Part shown: positions 16,121-25,408 of the stretch, one piece after another
Layout of the letters: each line of letters begins with the position of its first letter
How positions within the stretch are numbered: position 1 is the first letter of the stretch
Assembly (NCBI RefSeq): GCF_037076525.1
Contig: NZ_AP029018.1
Coordinates: 1,637,001 to 1,701,000 of the forward strand
DNA: 64,000 nucleotides
Origin: Selenomonas sp. TAMA-11512
GTDB taxonomy: Bacteria; Bacillota; Negativicutes; Selenomonadales; Selenomonadaceae
Direction of reading: 5' to 3'
The notes under the pieces: generated by a model
The model's input: only the letters and a program-made list of their open reading frames with translations
Database searches by the model: none
What the model was told of the DNA's origin: nothing
Position numbers and translations under genes: made by a program

Positions 16121-17539
16121 TCAGCACCCTCCCGGGCAGGAGTATCCTGCCGATCCCTGCAGCGCATTCAGCTTTTTCTGATCCGTCTCCTGCAGACCTG
16201 CCGGCACCTTGAAGCGCTCGCTGAACTTGGCAATGCCCAAGAGGCGATACATCGCCTCGTAGCGCTCTCTATCACCTTCCAGATGCGCGGGTACCGGCTC
16301 GCCCGTATCCTTCGCCCGCATGACGGCGCGCATGTTGATGAGGCGCTGCAGGACGCGCTCAATGACCTCGGTATTGCCGGCGGAAAAGAGCGCGGACAGG
16401 TACGAGACGGGGATGCGCATCTCCTCCGCCTCCGGGAGGTATACATCCGCCTCACGGCGCCGCACGATCGGGCTCATCGGTGGAATGTACCAGACCATTG
16501 GAAGCGTTCGATACTCGGGGTGAAGCGGCAGCGCGAGCTCCCACTTCTTGACGATCTTATAGACGGGCGAGACCTTCGCCGCACGGATATAGTGCTCGGA
16601 GATTCCGGCTTCCCGTGCCGCCTTTTCGATCGCGGGATCGTTCGGATCGAGGAGCGCGTCGAGCATAGCGTCATAGATCTTCTGCGGATTTTCCGTCGAA
16701 GCGATCGCCTTGACCTTATCCATGTCGTAGAGGAGTACGCCGACGTAGCGCATGCGCCCTACACAGGTCTCGGAGCAGATCGTCGGCAGGCCGTTCTCTA
16801 TGCGGGGGAAGCAGAAGATGCACTTCTCCGCCTTATTCGTCTTCCAATTGAAGTAGACCTTCTTATAGGGACATGCCGGGACGCAGTGTCGCCAGCCGCG
16901 GCAGCCATCCTGCGAAACGAGGACGACACCGTCCTCATCGCGCTTGTAAATCGCGCCTGACGGACAGGCCGCGACGCAGGCGGGATTGAGGCAGTGATTA
17001 CAAAGACGCGGGAGATATTTCATGAAGATGTCATGAAACTCCAGCGTGATATCCTCAGCAATCTGACCGAGGTTGTAGTCCCTGCGCGCGGACTCTCCGC
17101 TGGCAAGATCGTCTTCCCAGTTGGGCCCCCATTTGATCTCCATGCGCTTCTGCGTCAGGAGGGACCGCGGTCGAGCCACGGGCTGATGGTTCTTTCGCTT
17201 GGACGATATAAGTGTCGCATAGTCATATGTCCAAGGCTCGTAGTAATCGTCCATCTCGGGCTGATCCGGATGGTAGAAGAGCTTCAGGAGACGCTCCGCC
17301 TTCGACCCCGAGCGGAGGGAAAGCTCTCCATTTTTGAGCTGCCAGCCGCCCTTCCATTGCCGCTGGTCTTCCCAGTTCTTCGGATAGCCGATTCCCGGCT
17401 TTGTCTCGACATTGTTGAAGTAGATATACTCGGCACCCGGACGATTTGACCAGACATTTTTACATGTAATCGAGCAGGTATGGCAGCCGAGGCACTTGTC
17501 TAGGTTGAGTGCCATCGAAATCTGTGCTTTAATCTTCAA
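16121..17539 (-). CDS. narH: Respiratory nitrate reductase beta subunit (iron-sulfur)
   Basis: 472 residues, carries four iron-sulfur clusters between NarI haems and NarG. First cluster group CLGCHTCSITCKN near the N-terminus; second group LCNHCLNPACVAACPSGA; third group GCRGWRHCVPACPYKK, in which a Trp stands where a Cys would be, as expected for the 3Fe-4S cluster; fourth group CIFCFPRI. Its start overlaps the narG end by 11 bases. Slightly shorter than E. coli NarH (512). Confidence 0.96.
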   Translation of the reverse strand: MKIKAQISMALNLDKCLGCHTCSITCKNVWSNRPGAEYIYFNNVETKPGIGYPKNWEDQRQWKGGWQLKNGELSLRSGSKAERLLKLFYHPDQPEMDDYYEPWTYDYATLISSKRKNHQPVARPRSLLTQKRMEIKWGPNWEDDLASGESARRDYNLGQIAEDITLEFHDIFMKYLPRLCNHCLNPACVAACPSGAIYKRDEDGVVLVSQDGCRGWRHCVPACPYKKVYFNWKTNKAEKCIFCFPRIENGLPTICSETCVGRMRYVGVLLYDMDKVKAIASTENPQKIYDAMLDALLDPNDPAIEKAAREAGISEHYIRAAKVSPVYKIVKKWELALPLHPEYRTLPMVWYIPPMSPIVRRREADVYLPEAEEMRIPVSYLSALFSAGNTEVIERVLQRLINMRAVMRAKDTGEPVPAHLEGDRERYEAMYRLLGIAKFSERFKVPAGLQETDQKKLNALQGSAGYSCPGGC

Positions 17540-20500
17540 GCCAATCCACCTCTTCCTCGTTCAGCTTACGCGCAACAACGTAGATATCTCGCTGATTTCC
17601 CGTCGTGCCGTAGTAGTTAAATCCGTAGGAAAGCTGACCGTAGCCGCCAATCATGTGCGTCGGCTTCATGTGTATGCGCGTCGGCGTGTTATGCGTACCC
17701 GCGCGCGAGTTTGAGAGCTTCGTGCCCGGAACGTTGATGTGCCGATCCTGCGCGTGATGCATGAATACCGTGCCGCGCGGCAGGCGCGGCGTGACCGCCG
17801 TACGAGAGACAACGACGCCGTTTCTGTTGTAGAGCTCGATCCAGTCGTTGTCTCGGATGCCCATCTCCGCCGCGTCCTTTTCATTGATCCAGACGGTCTG
17901 CCCTCCGCGGAACAGCGTCAGGAGCTGCTGGCTGTCGAAGTACATGGAGTGCGTCGACCACTTATTGTGCGGTGTGAGGTACTGCAACGTGAGCTCCTTG
18001 CGGTCGCCGACTGGCTTTTTCAAGGGACGATACTCGAGCATCGGCTTGAATGTCGCCAGCTGCTCCCCCCACTCCATGATCATCTCATGATCCAGATAGA
18101 AGGACTGTCGCCCCGTTACCGTGCGGAACGGCAGCAGATTCTCAATGCTCGTCGTAAAGGCGGAGTAGCGGCGTCCCTTATTGCTGCCCGTAAAGGACGG
18201 CGAGGTGATCGTCTCTTTCGGCTGGATAGCGACCTGATCAAAGGTGAAGAGCTCCGCCTCCCGATCGGAGGCAAGCTCTTTGAGCCCCGTGAGGCCCGTA
18301 CGTTTCTCATACGATTCCCATGCGCGAACGGCAACCGAACCGTTCGTCGTCGTGGAGAGCGCCATGACCGCATCACAGGCCTGCTTTGCCTCCATGATGG
18401 ACGGCATGCCGTAGGAGATGAGGGACTTGTCCTCAATCGTACCGTTTCTCTTCCGGATGAGCTCGTAGTCCTGTTTGGACTCCCAACCGAAGCCGTGGCT
18501 CTTCATCCCCTTCTCGACGTTAGGCCCGAGCGCGACCCACTTATCATAGACCTTCGTGTAATCGCGATCGACAATCTGCAGACCCGGCATCGTCTTGCCG
18601 GGGATCGGCTCGCACTCGCCCTTCTTCCAGTCGCGAATCCTGCCTTCCGGCTGCGAAAGCTCCGCTTCTGAGTCATGACCGAGCGGCGTCGGGACGATAT
18701 CGCGATAGACAGGGAAGTCAATCTCCTTCGCAAGCTTGGATACAGCTTCCGCAAGCGTCCTGAAGATATTCCAGTCCGTCCTTGATTCCCAGAGCGGATC
18801 GACCGCGGCCTGAAATACGTGAACAAACGGATGCATATCTGTCGAGGAGAGATCGTCTTTCTCGTACCAGGTTGCGGTCGGCAGGACGACATCGGAATAG
18901 AGCGCCGTACTTGCCATGCGGAAATCGAGATCAACGAGAAGGTCGAGCTTGCCTTCCGCGGCACCGCCCGGCTTCCGAATTTCCTCTTCCGAGCGGATTT
19001 TGATTTCTTTCGTATCGAGTTCCGTGGTCTCTTCGGCGAAGAGCGTATTCTCCGTACCGAGGAGATACTTCAGGAAGTAATCGCTGCCCTTTGCCGACGA
19101 GCCGAGCAGATTGGCGCGCCAAACAAAGAGATTGCGGGGGAAGTTCACCGGATTATCCGGATCTTCGCAGGCGAACTCCAGCGTCCTGTCCTTGAGAGAC
19201 TGGACGATGTAGTCCTTGTAACCATCTTCCGCTGTGAAGCCGGCCTCCTGTGCATCCTTGTAAATCTGATTCGGGCTCTTGTTGAACGTCGGATAGCTGG
19301 GCAGCCAGCCCATGCGAGCCGACAGGACGTTGTAGTCCGCCGCGTTCTGGTAGCGCGCCTTGCCTCCGTAAAGCGGCGAGACCAGTTCATCGGAATTGAC
19401 CTCCTCCGAGCGGTGCTGGCTCGTCGCGAAATAGTAGAAGGATGTCGTGTTCTGCAGACGTGCCGCCGGATTCCAGTCCGTTGCGCTCATGACGCGCGCC
19501 CAGCCCTCGTGCGGACGGAGCTTCTCCTGCCCGACATAGTGCGCCCAGCCGCCGCCGTTGCGGCCTTCCGCGCCGATGAACATGAGCAGGTTCAAAATCG
19601 TGCGGTAGACAATATCCGCGTGGAACCAGTGGTTGATACCGCCGCCCATGATGATCATCGTCCGCCCCTTCGTCGCGATGGAGTTGTCCGCCATCTCACG
19701 AGCCGTGTGTATGACCGTCTCTGCGGGTATCCCCGTATAGCGCTCCTGCCACTTCGGCGTATATGGCACAGGGTCGTCATACGTCGACGCCGCCTCACCG
19801 CCGAGACCGCGATCGATGGCATAGTTCGCCATCGTGATGTCGCAGACGGTCGTGACGAGACGCTCACCCTCTGCCGTGCGAATCTTCATCGCGGGGACGC
19901 TGCGAACGAGGACGCGCTCCTCGCGCTCATTGCCAAAGTACGGGAACTCCGTCGGACAGATGACGTCGTGCTTATGGATAAGCGTCAGGCGCGCGTCAAT
20001 CTCCTCGCCGTTGTCACTGTCAACGCTCTTGAGGTTCCACTTCTCCTGACGATCCCAGCGATCACCCATCGTGCCGTTCGGCACCACGAGCTTGCCCGTC
20101 TTGTCATCAATGACGTAGAACTTGAAATCGGCATGCTTATCGTCGCGGCCGAGATCCTTGCCGTTGAGGAAGCGGCCCGGACGATATTTGCCGTTCTCGC
20201 CCTCATCCAGCAGCAAGAGGAAGGGCATATCCGTGTATCGCTTCTGATAGTCGAGAAAGAATTCGCACGGCTCCCCGTAGAAGTATTCCTTCAGGATGAC
20301 ATGTCCCATCGCCATAGCGAGCGCCGCGTCGGAACCGACCTTGAGATTGATCCACGTATCGGCAAACGTCGACGATTCCGCGTAGTCCGGCGCGATCGAT
20401 ACAATCTTCGTTCCCTTGTAGCGGACTTCCGCGAGGAAGTGCGCGTCCGGTGTTCGCGTGACCGGCACATTCGATCCCCAAGTGATCAGATAGCCTGCAT

Positions 20501-21233
20501 TGTACCAATCCGACGACTCCGGCACATCCGTCTGCTCACCCCAGACCTGCGGGCTGGAGGGCGGCAAATCTGCGTACCAGTCATAGAAGGAGAGCCCGGA
20601 GCCGCCCATCAGCTGCGTAAAGCGAATGCCCGCCGCATAGGAAAGCATCGACTTCGCGGGGATGACGGAAAAGCCGAATATGCGATCCGAGCCATACGTC
20701 GCCACCGTATAGAGAAGCGATGCCGCAACGAGCTCCGAAGCCTCTTCCCACGTGGAGCGCACAAATCCGCCCATACCGCGCGCTTCCTTGTAGAGCTTCT
20801 GCTTCGCCGGGTCGGACGCGATGGACTTCCATGCCTCGTAAGCATTCGGAGCGTTTTTCTTCGCCTCACGCCAAAGCTTGGCAAGCTCGCCGCGAAGGTA
20901 CGGATACTTGATGCGATGCGGACTGTAGAGATACCAAGAGAACGACGCGCCGCGCGGACACCCTCGGGGCTCGAAATCCGGCATATCCGGCGCCGTCTCC
21001 GGGTAGTCGTGTATCTGATTTTCCCAAGCTACGAGACCGTTCTTGACGAAGATGTTCCACGCGCACGATCCCGTGCAGTTGACACCATGCGTCGAGTGGA
21101 CGACCTTGTCAAACGACCAGCGATTGCGGTAGGTGTCTTCCCACTCGCGCCCGCCCTCGTTGAGCTGCTGATGTCCACTTGCGGATTTCTCTTTGGGGAT
21201 AAGATACTTGAACTTTTGAAAGATGCTGTTCAC
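17529..21233 (-). CDS. narG: Respiratory nitrate reductase alpha subunit (molybdenum catalytic)
   Basis: Catalytic subunit that reduces nitrate to nitrite with bis-MGD molybdenum. Start is GTG 21233, eight to nine bases after GGAGGG. With this start the FS0 iron-sulfur ligands are His49, Cys53, Cys57 and Cys92, the same numbers as in E. coli NarG, which supports it strongly; the frame extends 139 codons further upstream but those codons are promoter and repeat sequence. The Asp molybdenum-ligand block GEQTDVPES is present. 1234 residues against 1247 in E. coli. No twin-arginine signal like that of periplasmic enzymes, so the active site faces the cytoplasm. No nitrate transporter or cofactor genes are adjacent. 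Confidence 0.97.
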   Translation of the reverse strand: MNSIFQKFKYLIPKEKSASGHQQLNEGGREWEDTYRNRWSFDKVVHSTHGVNCTGSCAWNIFVKNGLVAWENQIHDYPETAPDMPDFEPRGCPRGASFSWYLYSPHRIKYPYLRGELAKLWREAKKNAPNAYEAWKSIASDPAKQKLYKEARGMGGFVRSTWEEASELVAASLLYTVATYGSDRIFGFSVIPAKSMLSYAAGIRFTQLMGGSGLSFYDWYADLPPSSPQVWGEQTDVPESSDWYNAGYLITWGSNVPVTRTPDAHFLAEVRYKGTKIVSIAPDYAESSTFADTWINLKVGSDAALAMAMGHVILKEYFYGEPCEFFLDYQKRYTDMPFLLLLDEGENGKYRPGRFLNGKDLGRDDKHADFKFYVIDDKTGKLVVPNGTMGDRWDRQEKWNLKSVDSDNGEEIDARLTLIHKHDVICPTEFPYFGNEREERVLVRSVPAMKIRTAEGERLVTTVCDITMANYAIDRGLGGEAASTYDDPVPYTPKWQERYTGIPAETVIHTAREMADNSIATKGRTMIIMGGGINHWFHADIVYRTILNLLMFIGAEGRNGGGWAHYVGQEKLRPHEGWARVMSATDWNPAARLQNTTSFYYFATSQHRSEEVNSDELVSPLYGGKARYQNAADYNVLSARMGWLPSYPTFNKSPNQIYKDAQEAGFTAEDGYKDYIVQSLKDRTLEFACEDPDNPVNFPRNLFVWRANLLGSSAKGSDYFLKYLLGTENTLFAEETTELDTKEIKIRSEEEIRKPGGAAEGKLDLLVDLDFRMASTALYSDVVLPTATWYEKDDLSSTDMHPFVHVFQAAVDPLWESRTDWNIFRTLAEAVSKLAKEIDFPVYRDIVPTPLGHDSEAELSQPEGRIRDWKKGECEPIPGKTMPGLQIVDRDYTKVYDKWVALGPNVEKGMKSHGFGWESKQDYELIRKRNGTIEDKSLISYGMPSIMEAKQACDAVMALSTTTNGSVAVRAWESYEKRTGLTGLKELASDREAELFTFDQVAIQPKETITSPSFTGSNKGRRYSAFTTSIENLLPFRTVTGRQSFYLDHEMIMEWGEQLATFKPMLEYRPLKKPVGDRKELTLQYLTPHNKWSTHSMYFDSQQLLTLFRGGQTVWINEKDAAEMGIRDNDWIELYNRNGVVVSRTAVTPRLPRGTVFMHHAQDRHINVPGTKLSNSRAGTHNTPTRIHMKPTHMIGGYGQLSYGFNYYGTTGNQRDIYVVARKLNEEEVDWLED

Positions 21234-21330
21234 AAGTTTTACCCTCCTCTGAACGGACAAATGAGACGCATCCGAAGATGTATGATGCGTCCCGCCCTGT
21301 GGAGATATATGCTTCCCCACGTTATTCCGA

Positions 21331-21374
21331 ATTATAGCAGATAGGAACGGGGCCTTCATGTGATAAACCTCACT
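21331..21374 (-). promoter_or_regulatory. narG promoter with Crp/Fnr-family site at about -42
   Basis: A consensus -10 (TATAAT, 21331-21336) lacks a recognisable -35. The palindrome AGTGA-N6-TCACA (21359-21374) is centred at 21366.5, about 42 bases upstream of the predicted start near 21324: the class II activator position. The pattern is closer to Crp-like sites (TGTGA-N6-TCACA) than to Fnr (TTGAT-N4-ATCAA). Which family member binds is unknown. Confidence 0.65.
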
Positions 21375-21375
21375 G

Positions 21376-21541
21376 TTAAGGAAGCACGGATAAATGCAGC
21401 ACAGCCATCTTGGCGTATCTTTTCCGCCCTCTCTGCGTCGGCAACTCCTCCACAGAGCATCACTCTGCGTCCGGGTCGCCTCCTTGACAGAACGAAAAAT
21501 CTGCACCAATCGGACAGACTTCATTTTATCAGCGATTCCTA
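21376..21541. mobile_element. MITE-like element, about 166 bp, between hslO and narG
   Basis: Left end TTAAGGAAGCACGGATAAA and right end TTTATCAGCGATTCCTA are imperfect inverted repeats. It has no coding capacity. The interior is GC-rich with short internal palindromes (CTCTGCGTC.. and ..CACAGAG). The right-end sequence recurs alone at other places in the window. It ends next to the narG activator site. Confidence 0.5.
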
Positions 21542-21561
21542 TGATTTCGTGATCGACATAC

Positions 21562-21594
21562 GAAAAGAGCCACCGCGCTGCTTCGCGATGGCTC
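21562..21594 (-). terminator. Intrinsic terminator of the rib-yfcE-hslO operon
   Basis: Minus strand GAGCCATCGCG, short loop, CGCGGTGGCTC, then TTTTC. About 50 bases after the hslO stop; it insulates narG from the riboflavin operon. Confidence 0.85.
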
Positions 21595-21646
21595 TCAAAT
21601 ACGAGCTGCTTCCTAAGCAAATATTTCGTTTTAACTGTGTGAAAAA

Positions 21647-22507
21647 TCACTTCAGCAGCGACTCTAATGCCGCTTTATCGAACGTGTATGCCTCATTGCA
21701 GAAGTGACATTTGACCTCGGCATGTCCCTCTTCGACGAGCGATTCGAGCTCCGCTCGGCCGAGACCCAGCAAGACACCTTCAACGCGCTCCTTGGAGCAA
21801 TGGCAGCGGAAGGACAGGTCTGTCTCCGTGAGATAATCGACGTGCGCGAACCCTTTCAAAATCTCCTTGATCATGGCTCTCGCGTCCATGCCGTCATGCA
21901 CCATATCGGAGACGGGACGAAGTGTCTTCAAGTTCTCCTCAAGACAGGTCAGCACCTCGTCCGTCGCATCGGGGAGCGGCTGCAGAAAAAACCCACCCGC
22001 CGCTTTTGCCCGAAAATCGGTATCCACGAGAACGCCAAGCCCGACGCTCGACGGAGTCTGCTCGCTGACGGCGAGGTACGCCGTCAAATCGTCCGCGATC
22101 TCTCCGCTGACGATCTCGCTGCTTCCCGTCTGCGGATCGCCGATCCCCGTGAAGCGCGTTACGGAGAGGAACCCGTGTCCGACAGCTCCGCCCACGTCGA
22201 GCTTCCCCGCCTCGTTCAGGGGAAGGGCAGCCTCCGGATGATCAACGTAACCGCGGGCATATCCCTCGGGCGTCGCATCGACGACGATCTGCCCGAGCGG
22301 TCCGTCGCCCGCGAAGCGTATGGTCAGCGCCTCGTCATTTTTCAGGTTCGCGGCAAAGAGAAGTCCTCCCGTGAGCGTCCTCCCAAGAGCCGCAGCCGCA
22401 ATCGGCAGCAGGCCGTGACGGCGAACAGCTTCATTGACGAGGTTCGTGGTCGTTGCCGTGTAGATGCGCACGCCGTCGGCAACGGCTTTTACGATTGTAT
22501 CTTTCAA
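21647..22507 (-). CDS. hslO: Redox-regulated chaperone Hsp33
   Basis: 286 residues. Holdase activated by oxidation and heat. The C-terminal zinc-binding cysteines CHC and CHFC are present (RCHCSKE and KCHFCNEA), and the N-terminal domain has the family GLLFAANLK and GGAVGHG..SV segments. Last gene of the riboflavin operon, two bases after yfcE; this placement ties a redox chaperone to FMN-controlled transcription. Confidence 0.96.
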   Translation of the reverse strand: MKDTIVKAVADGVRIYTATTTNLVNEAVRRHGLLPIAAAALGRTLTGGLLFAANLKNDEALTIRFAGDGPLGQIVVDATPEGYARGYVDHPEAALPLNEAGKLDVGGAVGHGFLSVTRFTGIGDPQTGSSEIVSGEIADDLTAYLAVSEQTPSSVGLGVLVDTDFRAKAAGGFFLQPLPDATDEVLTCLEENLKTLRPVSDMVHDGMDARAMIKEILKGFAHVDYLTETDLSFRCHCSKERVEGVLLGLGRAELESLVEEGHAEVKCHFCNEAYTFDKAALESLLK

Positions 22508-22509
22508 TA

Positions 22510-23067
22510 TTAAATCTTCAACTCCATCAGAACTTCATCCGCATCGATATCATAAATGCGAACCACATCCTGCTCGAGGACGGCAACAGTCGCCTTTTCA
22601 TCCTCGCGCTTGGAAAGCGAAGGCGATCCCGGATTCAGGAACACGGTCTCCCCGCGCTTTTCGAGGACATTCGTGTGAATGTGTCCCGAAACGAAGATAT
22701 CCGCTTTCATCGCCTTCGCGAGGCTGTCCTTTTCCTCATTACTCATGCAGCAATGTCCATGGTTGACGACAATCCTGCGCCCGTCGACAAACGCCAGCGC
22801 ATAGGGCACCTGTATCGGTGTCTCGAGGACAAGCTGATCGACCTCGGAATCGCAGTTGCCGCGGCAAATGATCACAGGACAATGCACCGCGTTGATATGC
22901 TCGGCGAGCTTTGCCGGATTGTAATCCGGGAGAATGGGATTTCGAGGGCCGTGATAGAGCACATCGCCCGCGTGGACGATGACATCGGCATCCTTGAAGT
23001 ACTTGTTGTATGCGAGCATCCAGCGGGACTCGGAGCCGTGGGTGTCGCTGATAAATCCTACCTTCAT
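22510..23067 (-). CDS. yfcE: YfcE/MJ0936-type metallophosphoesterase
   Basis: 185 residues with all calcineurin-like metal motifs in order: SDTHG, HAGDVLYH, GNCDSE, VNHGH and SGHIHTN. Family members hydrolyse phosphodiesters with Mn; natural substrate unknown. It starts directly after the ribH stop. Its place in a flavin operon could mean a role in flavin-nucleotide turnover, but this is only guilt by association. Confidence 0.92.
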   Translation of the reverse strand: MKVGFISDTHGSESRWMLAYNKYFKDADVIVHAGDVLYHGPRNPILPDYNPAKLAEHINAVHCPVIICRGNCDSEVDQLVLETPIQVPYALAFVDGRRIVVNHGHCCMSNEEKDSLAKAMKADIFVSGHIHTNVLEKRGETVFLNPGSPSLSKREDEKATVAVLEQDVVRIYDIDADEVLMELKI

Positions 23068-23535
23068 TTACTTTACCGCCTTCAGAAGATTTACCATCTC
23101 GATTGCCGATACGGCGGCATCCACGCCTTTGTTGCCGGCTTTTGTCCCGGCGCGCTCAATCGCCTGCTCGATGTTCTCGGTCGTGACGACGCCGAAGATC
23201 GTCGGCACGCCCGTCTGCATGCCGACCTGCGCGATGCCTTTTGCCGCCTCATTGCAGACGTAGTCGTAGTGCGTCGTGGAGCCGCGGATGACGGCGCCGA
23301 GGCAGAGCACGGCATCGTATCTCTTCGTCTCCGCCATCGTCTTGGCGAGCATCGGCAGTTCAAAGGCGCCCGGTACCCAAGCGACATCAATATCGTCATC
23401 CTTGCCGCCATGGCGGCGGATGGCGTCCAGCGCTCCCGTCAGCAGCTTCGATGTGATGAATTCATTGAAGCGACTGACGACGATACCGAACCTGAGACCT
23501 TCCGCGGTAAGTTTTCCCTCTAAGATATTTGGCAT
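23068..23535 (-). CDS. ribH: 6,7-dimethyl-8-ribityllumazine synthase
   Basis: 155 residues. Condenses the ribityl-pyrimidine from RibD with the four-carbon product of RibBA. Typical segments: [10 protein letters not shown] at the N-terminus, [26 protein letters not shown] with the active-site His, and [13 protein letters not shown]. Fourth gene of the operon, 14 bases after ribBA. Confidence 0.96.
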   Translation of the reverse strand: MPNILEGKLTAEGLRFGIVVSRFNEFITSKLLTGALDAIRRHGGKDDDIDVAWVPGAFELPMLAKTMAETKRYDAVLCLGAVIRGSTTHYDYVCNEAAKGIAQVGMQTGVPTIFGVVTTENIEQAIERAGTKAGNKGVDAAVSAIEMVNLLKAVK

Positions 23536-23549
23536 GTTCCTATTCTCCT

Positions 23550-24758
23550 TTATTCCACGTCGTGCAGTATATGACCCATTTTGATCTTCTTCACAGTCAG
23601 ATACTTTTTGTCAAACTTATTTGCCCGGATCTCCAGCGGCACACGCTTTGTGATGGAGAGACCGTACCCTTCGAGGCCGGCGCGCTTCGCGGGATTGTTC
23701 GTCAAGAGAGCAATCGTCGTCAATCCGAGGTCCGCGAGTATCTGTGCACCTATGCCGTAATCGCGAAGATCGGGTGCAAATCCGAGCTCGACATTCGCTT
23801 CCACGGTGTCGCGCCCCTTATCCTGCAGCGCGTAGGCACGCATCTTGTTTGCAAGCCCGATGCCGCGCCCTTCTTGACGCATGTAGAGGACGACGCCCTC
23901 GCCCGCCTTCTCGATCGTCTCGAGCGCGATGCCGAGCTGCTCCCCGCAATCACAGCGCATGGAGCCGAGCGCATCTCCCGTGAGACATTCCGAGTGCACA
24001 CGGACCAGAACATCGCTCTTGCCGCTCACATCGCCCTTGATGACGGCAAGATGGCACTGCCCGTCGATCTTGCTCTCGTACGCCTTGATGCGGAAGTGCC
24101 CGTATTTGCTCGGGAAATCGACGTCCGCGACGGCTTCTATGAGTGATTCGGTGCGCTTTCTGTACTCGATCAGGGCCTTGACCGTGATGAGCTTGAGCCC
24201 GTGCTTCTTTGAGAACGCAATGAGCTCCGGCGTGCGCATCATCGTCCCGTCGTCCGCCATGATTTCACAGCAGAGACCTGCCGGATAGAGCCCCGCGAGA
24301 CGCGCCAGGTCGGTCGTCGTCTCCGTATGCCCCGCGCGACGAAGCACGCCGCCCTCGACGGCACGCAGCGGGAAAATATGTCCCGGACGGCGGAAGTCTG
24401 TCGGCTTCGCTGCGGGATCCAGCAGCTTCAAGACCGTCATGCAGCGCTCCTGCGCGGATATTCCCGTCGTCGTCTCCACCGCGTCGATCGTCACCGTAAA
24501 GGCCGTCTCATGGTTGTCCGTATTTGTCGCAACCATCTGTCCGATCTCAAGTGCATCGAGCCGCGCGCCGTCAATCGGCGTACAGATCAGACCTTTGGCG
24601 TGCGTTGCCATGAAGTTGATGTTCTCCGCCGTCAGATTCTCCGCGGCGCAGATGAGATCCCCTTCGTTTTCTCTATCCTCGTCATCGACAACGACGACAA
24701 GTTTACCGGCCTTGATATCCTCAATCGCCTCTTCGACCGTCGCGAAATCACTTGCCAT
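23550..24758 (-). CDS. ribBA: Bifunctional DHBP synthase / GTP cyclohydrolase II
   Basis: 402 residues. N-terminal RibB half (1-about 200): [13 protein letters not shown] and [17 protein letters not shown], making 3,4-dihydroxy-2-butanone 4-phosphate. C-terminal RibA half: [10 protein letters not shown], zinc cysteines in [11 protein letters not shown], and RQEGRGIGL, opening GTP. It supplies both precursors of riboflavin. Eleven bases after ribE. Confidence 0.97.
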   Translation of the reverse strand: MASDFATVEEAIEDIKAGKLVVVVDDEDRENEGDLICAAENLTAENINFMATHAKGLICTPIDGARLDALEIGQMVATNTDNHETAFTVTIDAVETTTGISAQERCMTVLKLLDPAAKPTDFRRPGHIFPLRAVEGGVLRRAGHTETTTDLARLAGLYPAGLCCEIMADDGTMMRTPELIAFSKKHGLKLITVKALIEYRKRTESLIEAVADVDFPSKYGHFRIKAYESKIDGQCHLAVIKGDVSGKSDVLVRVHSECLTGDALGSMRCDCGEQLGIALETIEKAGEGVVLYMRQEGRGIGLANKMRAYALQDKGRDTVEANVELGFAPDLRDYGIGAQILADLGLTTIALLTNNPAKRAGLEGYGLSITKRVPLEIRANKFDKKYLTVKKIKMGHILHDVE

Positions 24759-24769
24759 AAAATTGCCTC

Positions 24770-25405
24770 CTAAAATCCGTTTTTCCTTAAAAAATCCATC
24801 GTAACCGCCGAGGTCTTTGATGTCTCCCGCGGCTGTGTCACGAATCGCTCAATGTACTTGGCGACGACATCCGTCTCGATGTTGATCGCATCGCCTTCCT
24901 TGCGGACGGCGAGATTTGTTATCGCTCGCGTGTGCGGGATTAATGACACGGAGAAGCGGTCGGCAGCGACATCGACGACCGTCAGGCTGATGCCGTCAAG
25001 GCATACCGAGCCTTTCGGAATGATGTAGCGAAGAAGCGCTGCGCCCGCTTTGACCGTCATTACACTCGCATTTCCCTCGTCCGTGAATCCCGTGATCGTC
25101 CCCGTACCGTCAATATGTCCGCTGACAATATGACCGCCAAGTCTCGATGAGAGGGTCAGCGCGCGTTCCAGGTTGAGAGGCGTCCCCGCCCCCATCCCTT
25201 CCAGCGATGTGCGCCGCAGGGTCTCCGGCATGACATCCGCGGAGAAGCTGCTGCTGTCCATAGATGTCACGGTGAGGCAGATTCCATTGACCGCGATGCT
25301 GTCGCCAATTGCCGTGCCTTCCAGGACAGACTTCGCGGCAATGACCATGCGGCCCGCCTGAAACGATCGAAGCGTGCCAAGCTCTTCAACAATGCCTGTA
25401 AACAT
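24770..25405 (-). CDS. ribE: Riboflavin synthase alpha chain
   Basis: 211 residues with two lumazine-binding repeats, the first starting [10 protein letters not shown] and the second around [13 protein letters not shown]. Dismutates two lumazines into riboflavin. The C-terminus is slightly extended and basic. It follows ribD by three bases. Confidence 0.96.
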   Translation of the reverse strand: MFTGIVEELGTLRSFQAGRMVIAAKSVLEGTAIGDSIAVNGICLTVTSMDSSSFSADVMPETLRRTSLEGMGAGTPLNLERALTLSSRLGGHIVSGHIDGTGTITGFTDEGNASVMTVKAGAALLRYIIPKGSVCLDGISLTVVDVAADRFSVSLIPHTRAITNLAVRKEGDAINIETDVVAKYIERFVTQPRETSKTSAVTMDFLRKNGF

Positions 25406-25408
25406 GAT

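Noticed and set aside
18819-21344. An 841-codon open frame on the + strand opposite narG
   Set aside because: It is antisense to a gene with full catalytic motifs and conserved numbering; GC-rich codon use opens the opposite strand. No family features.
21234-21650. Extension of narG by 139 codons upstream
   Set aside because: It crosses the promoter, the MITE-like element and the hslO terminator, and the shorter start gives exact E. coli ligand numbering.
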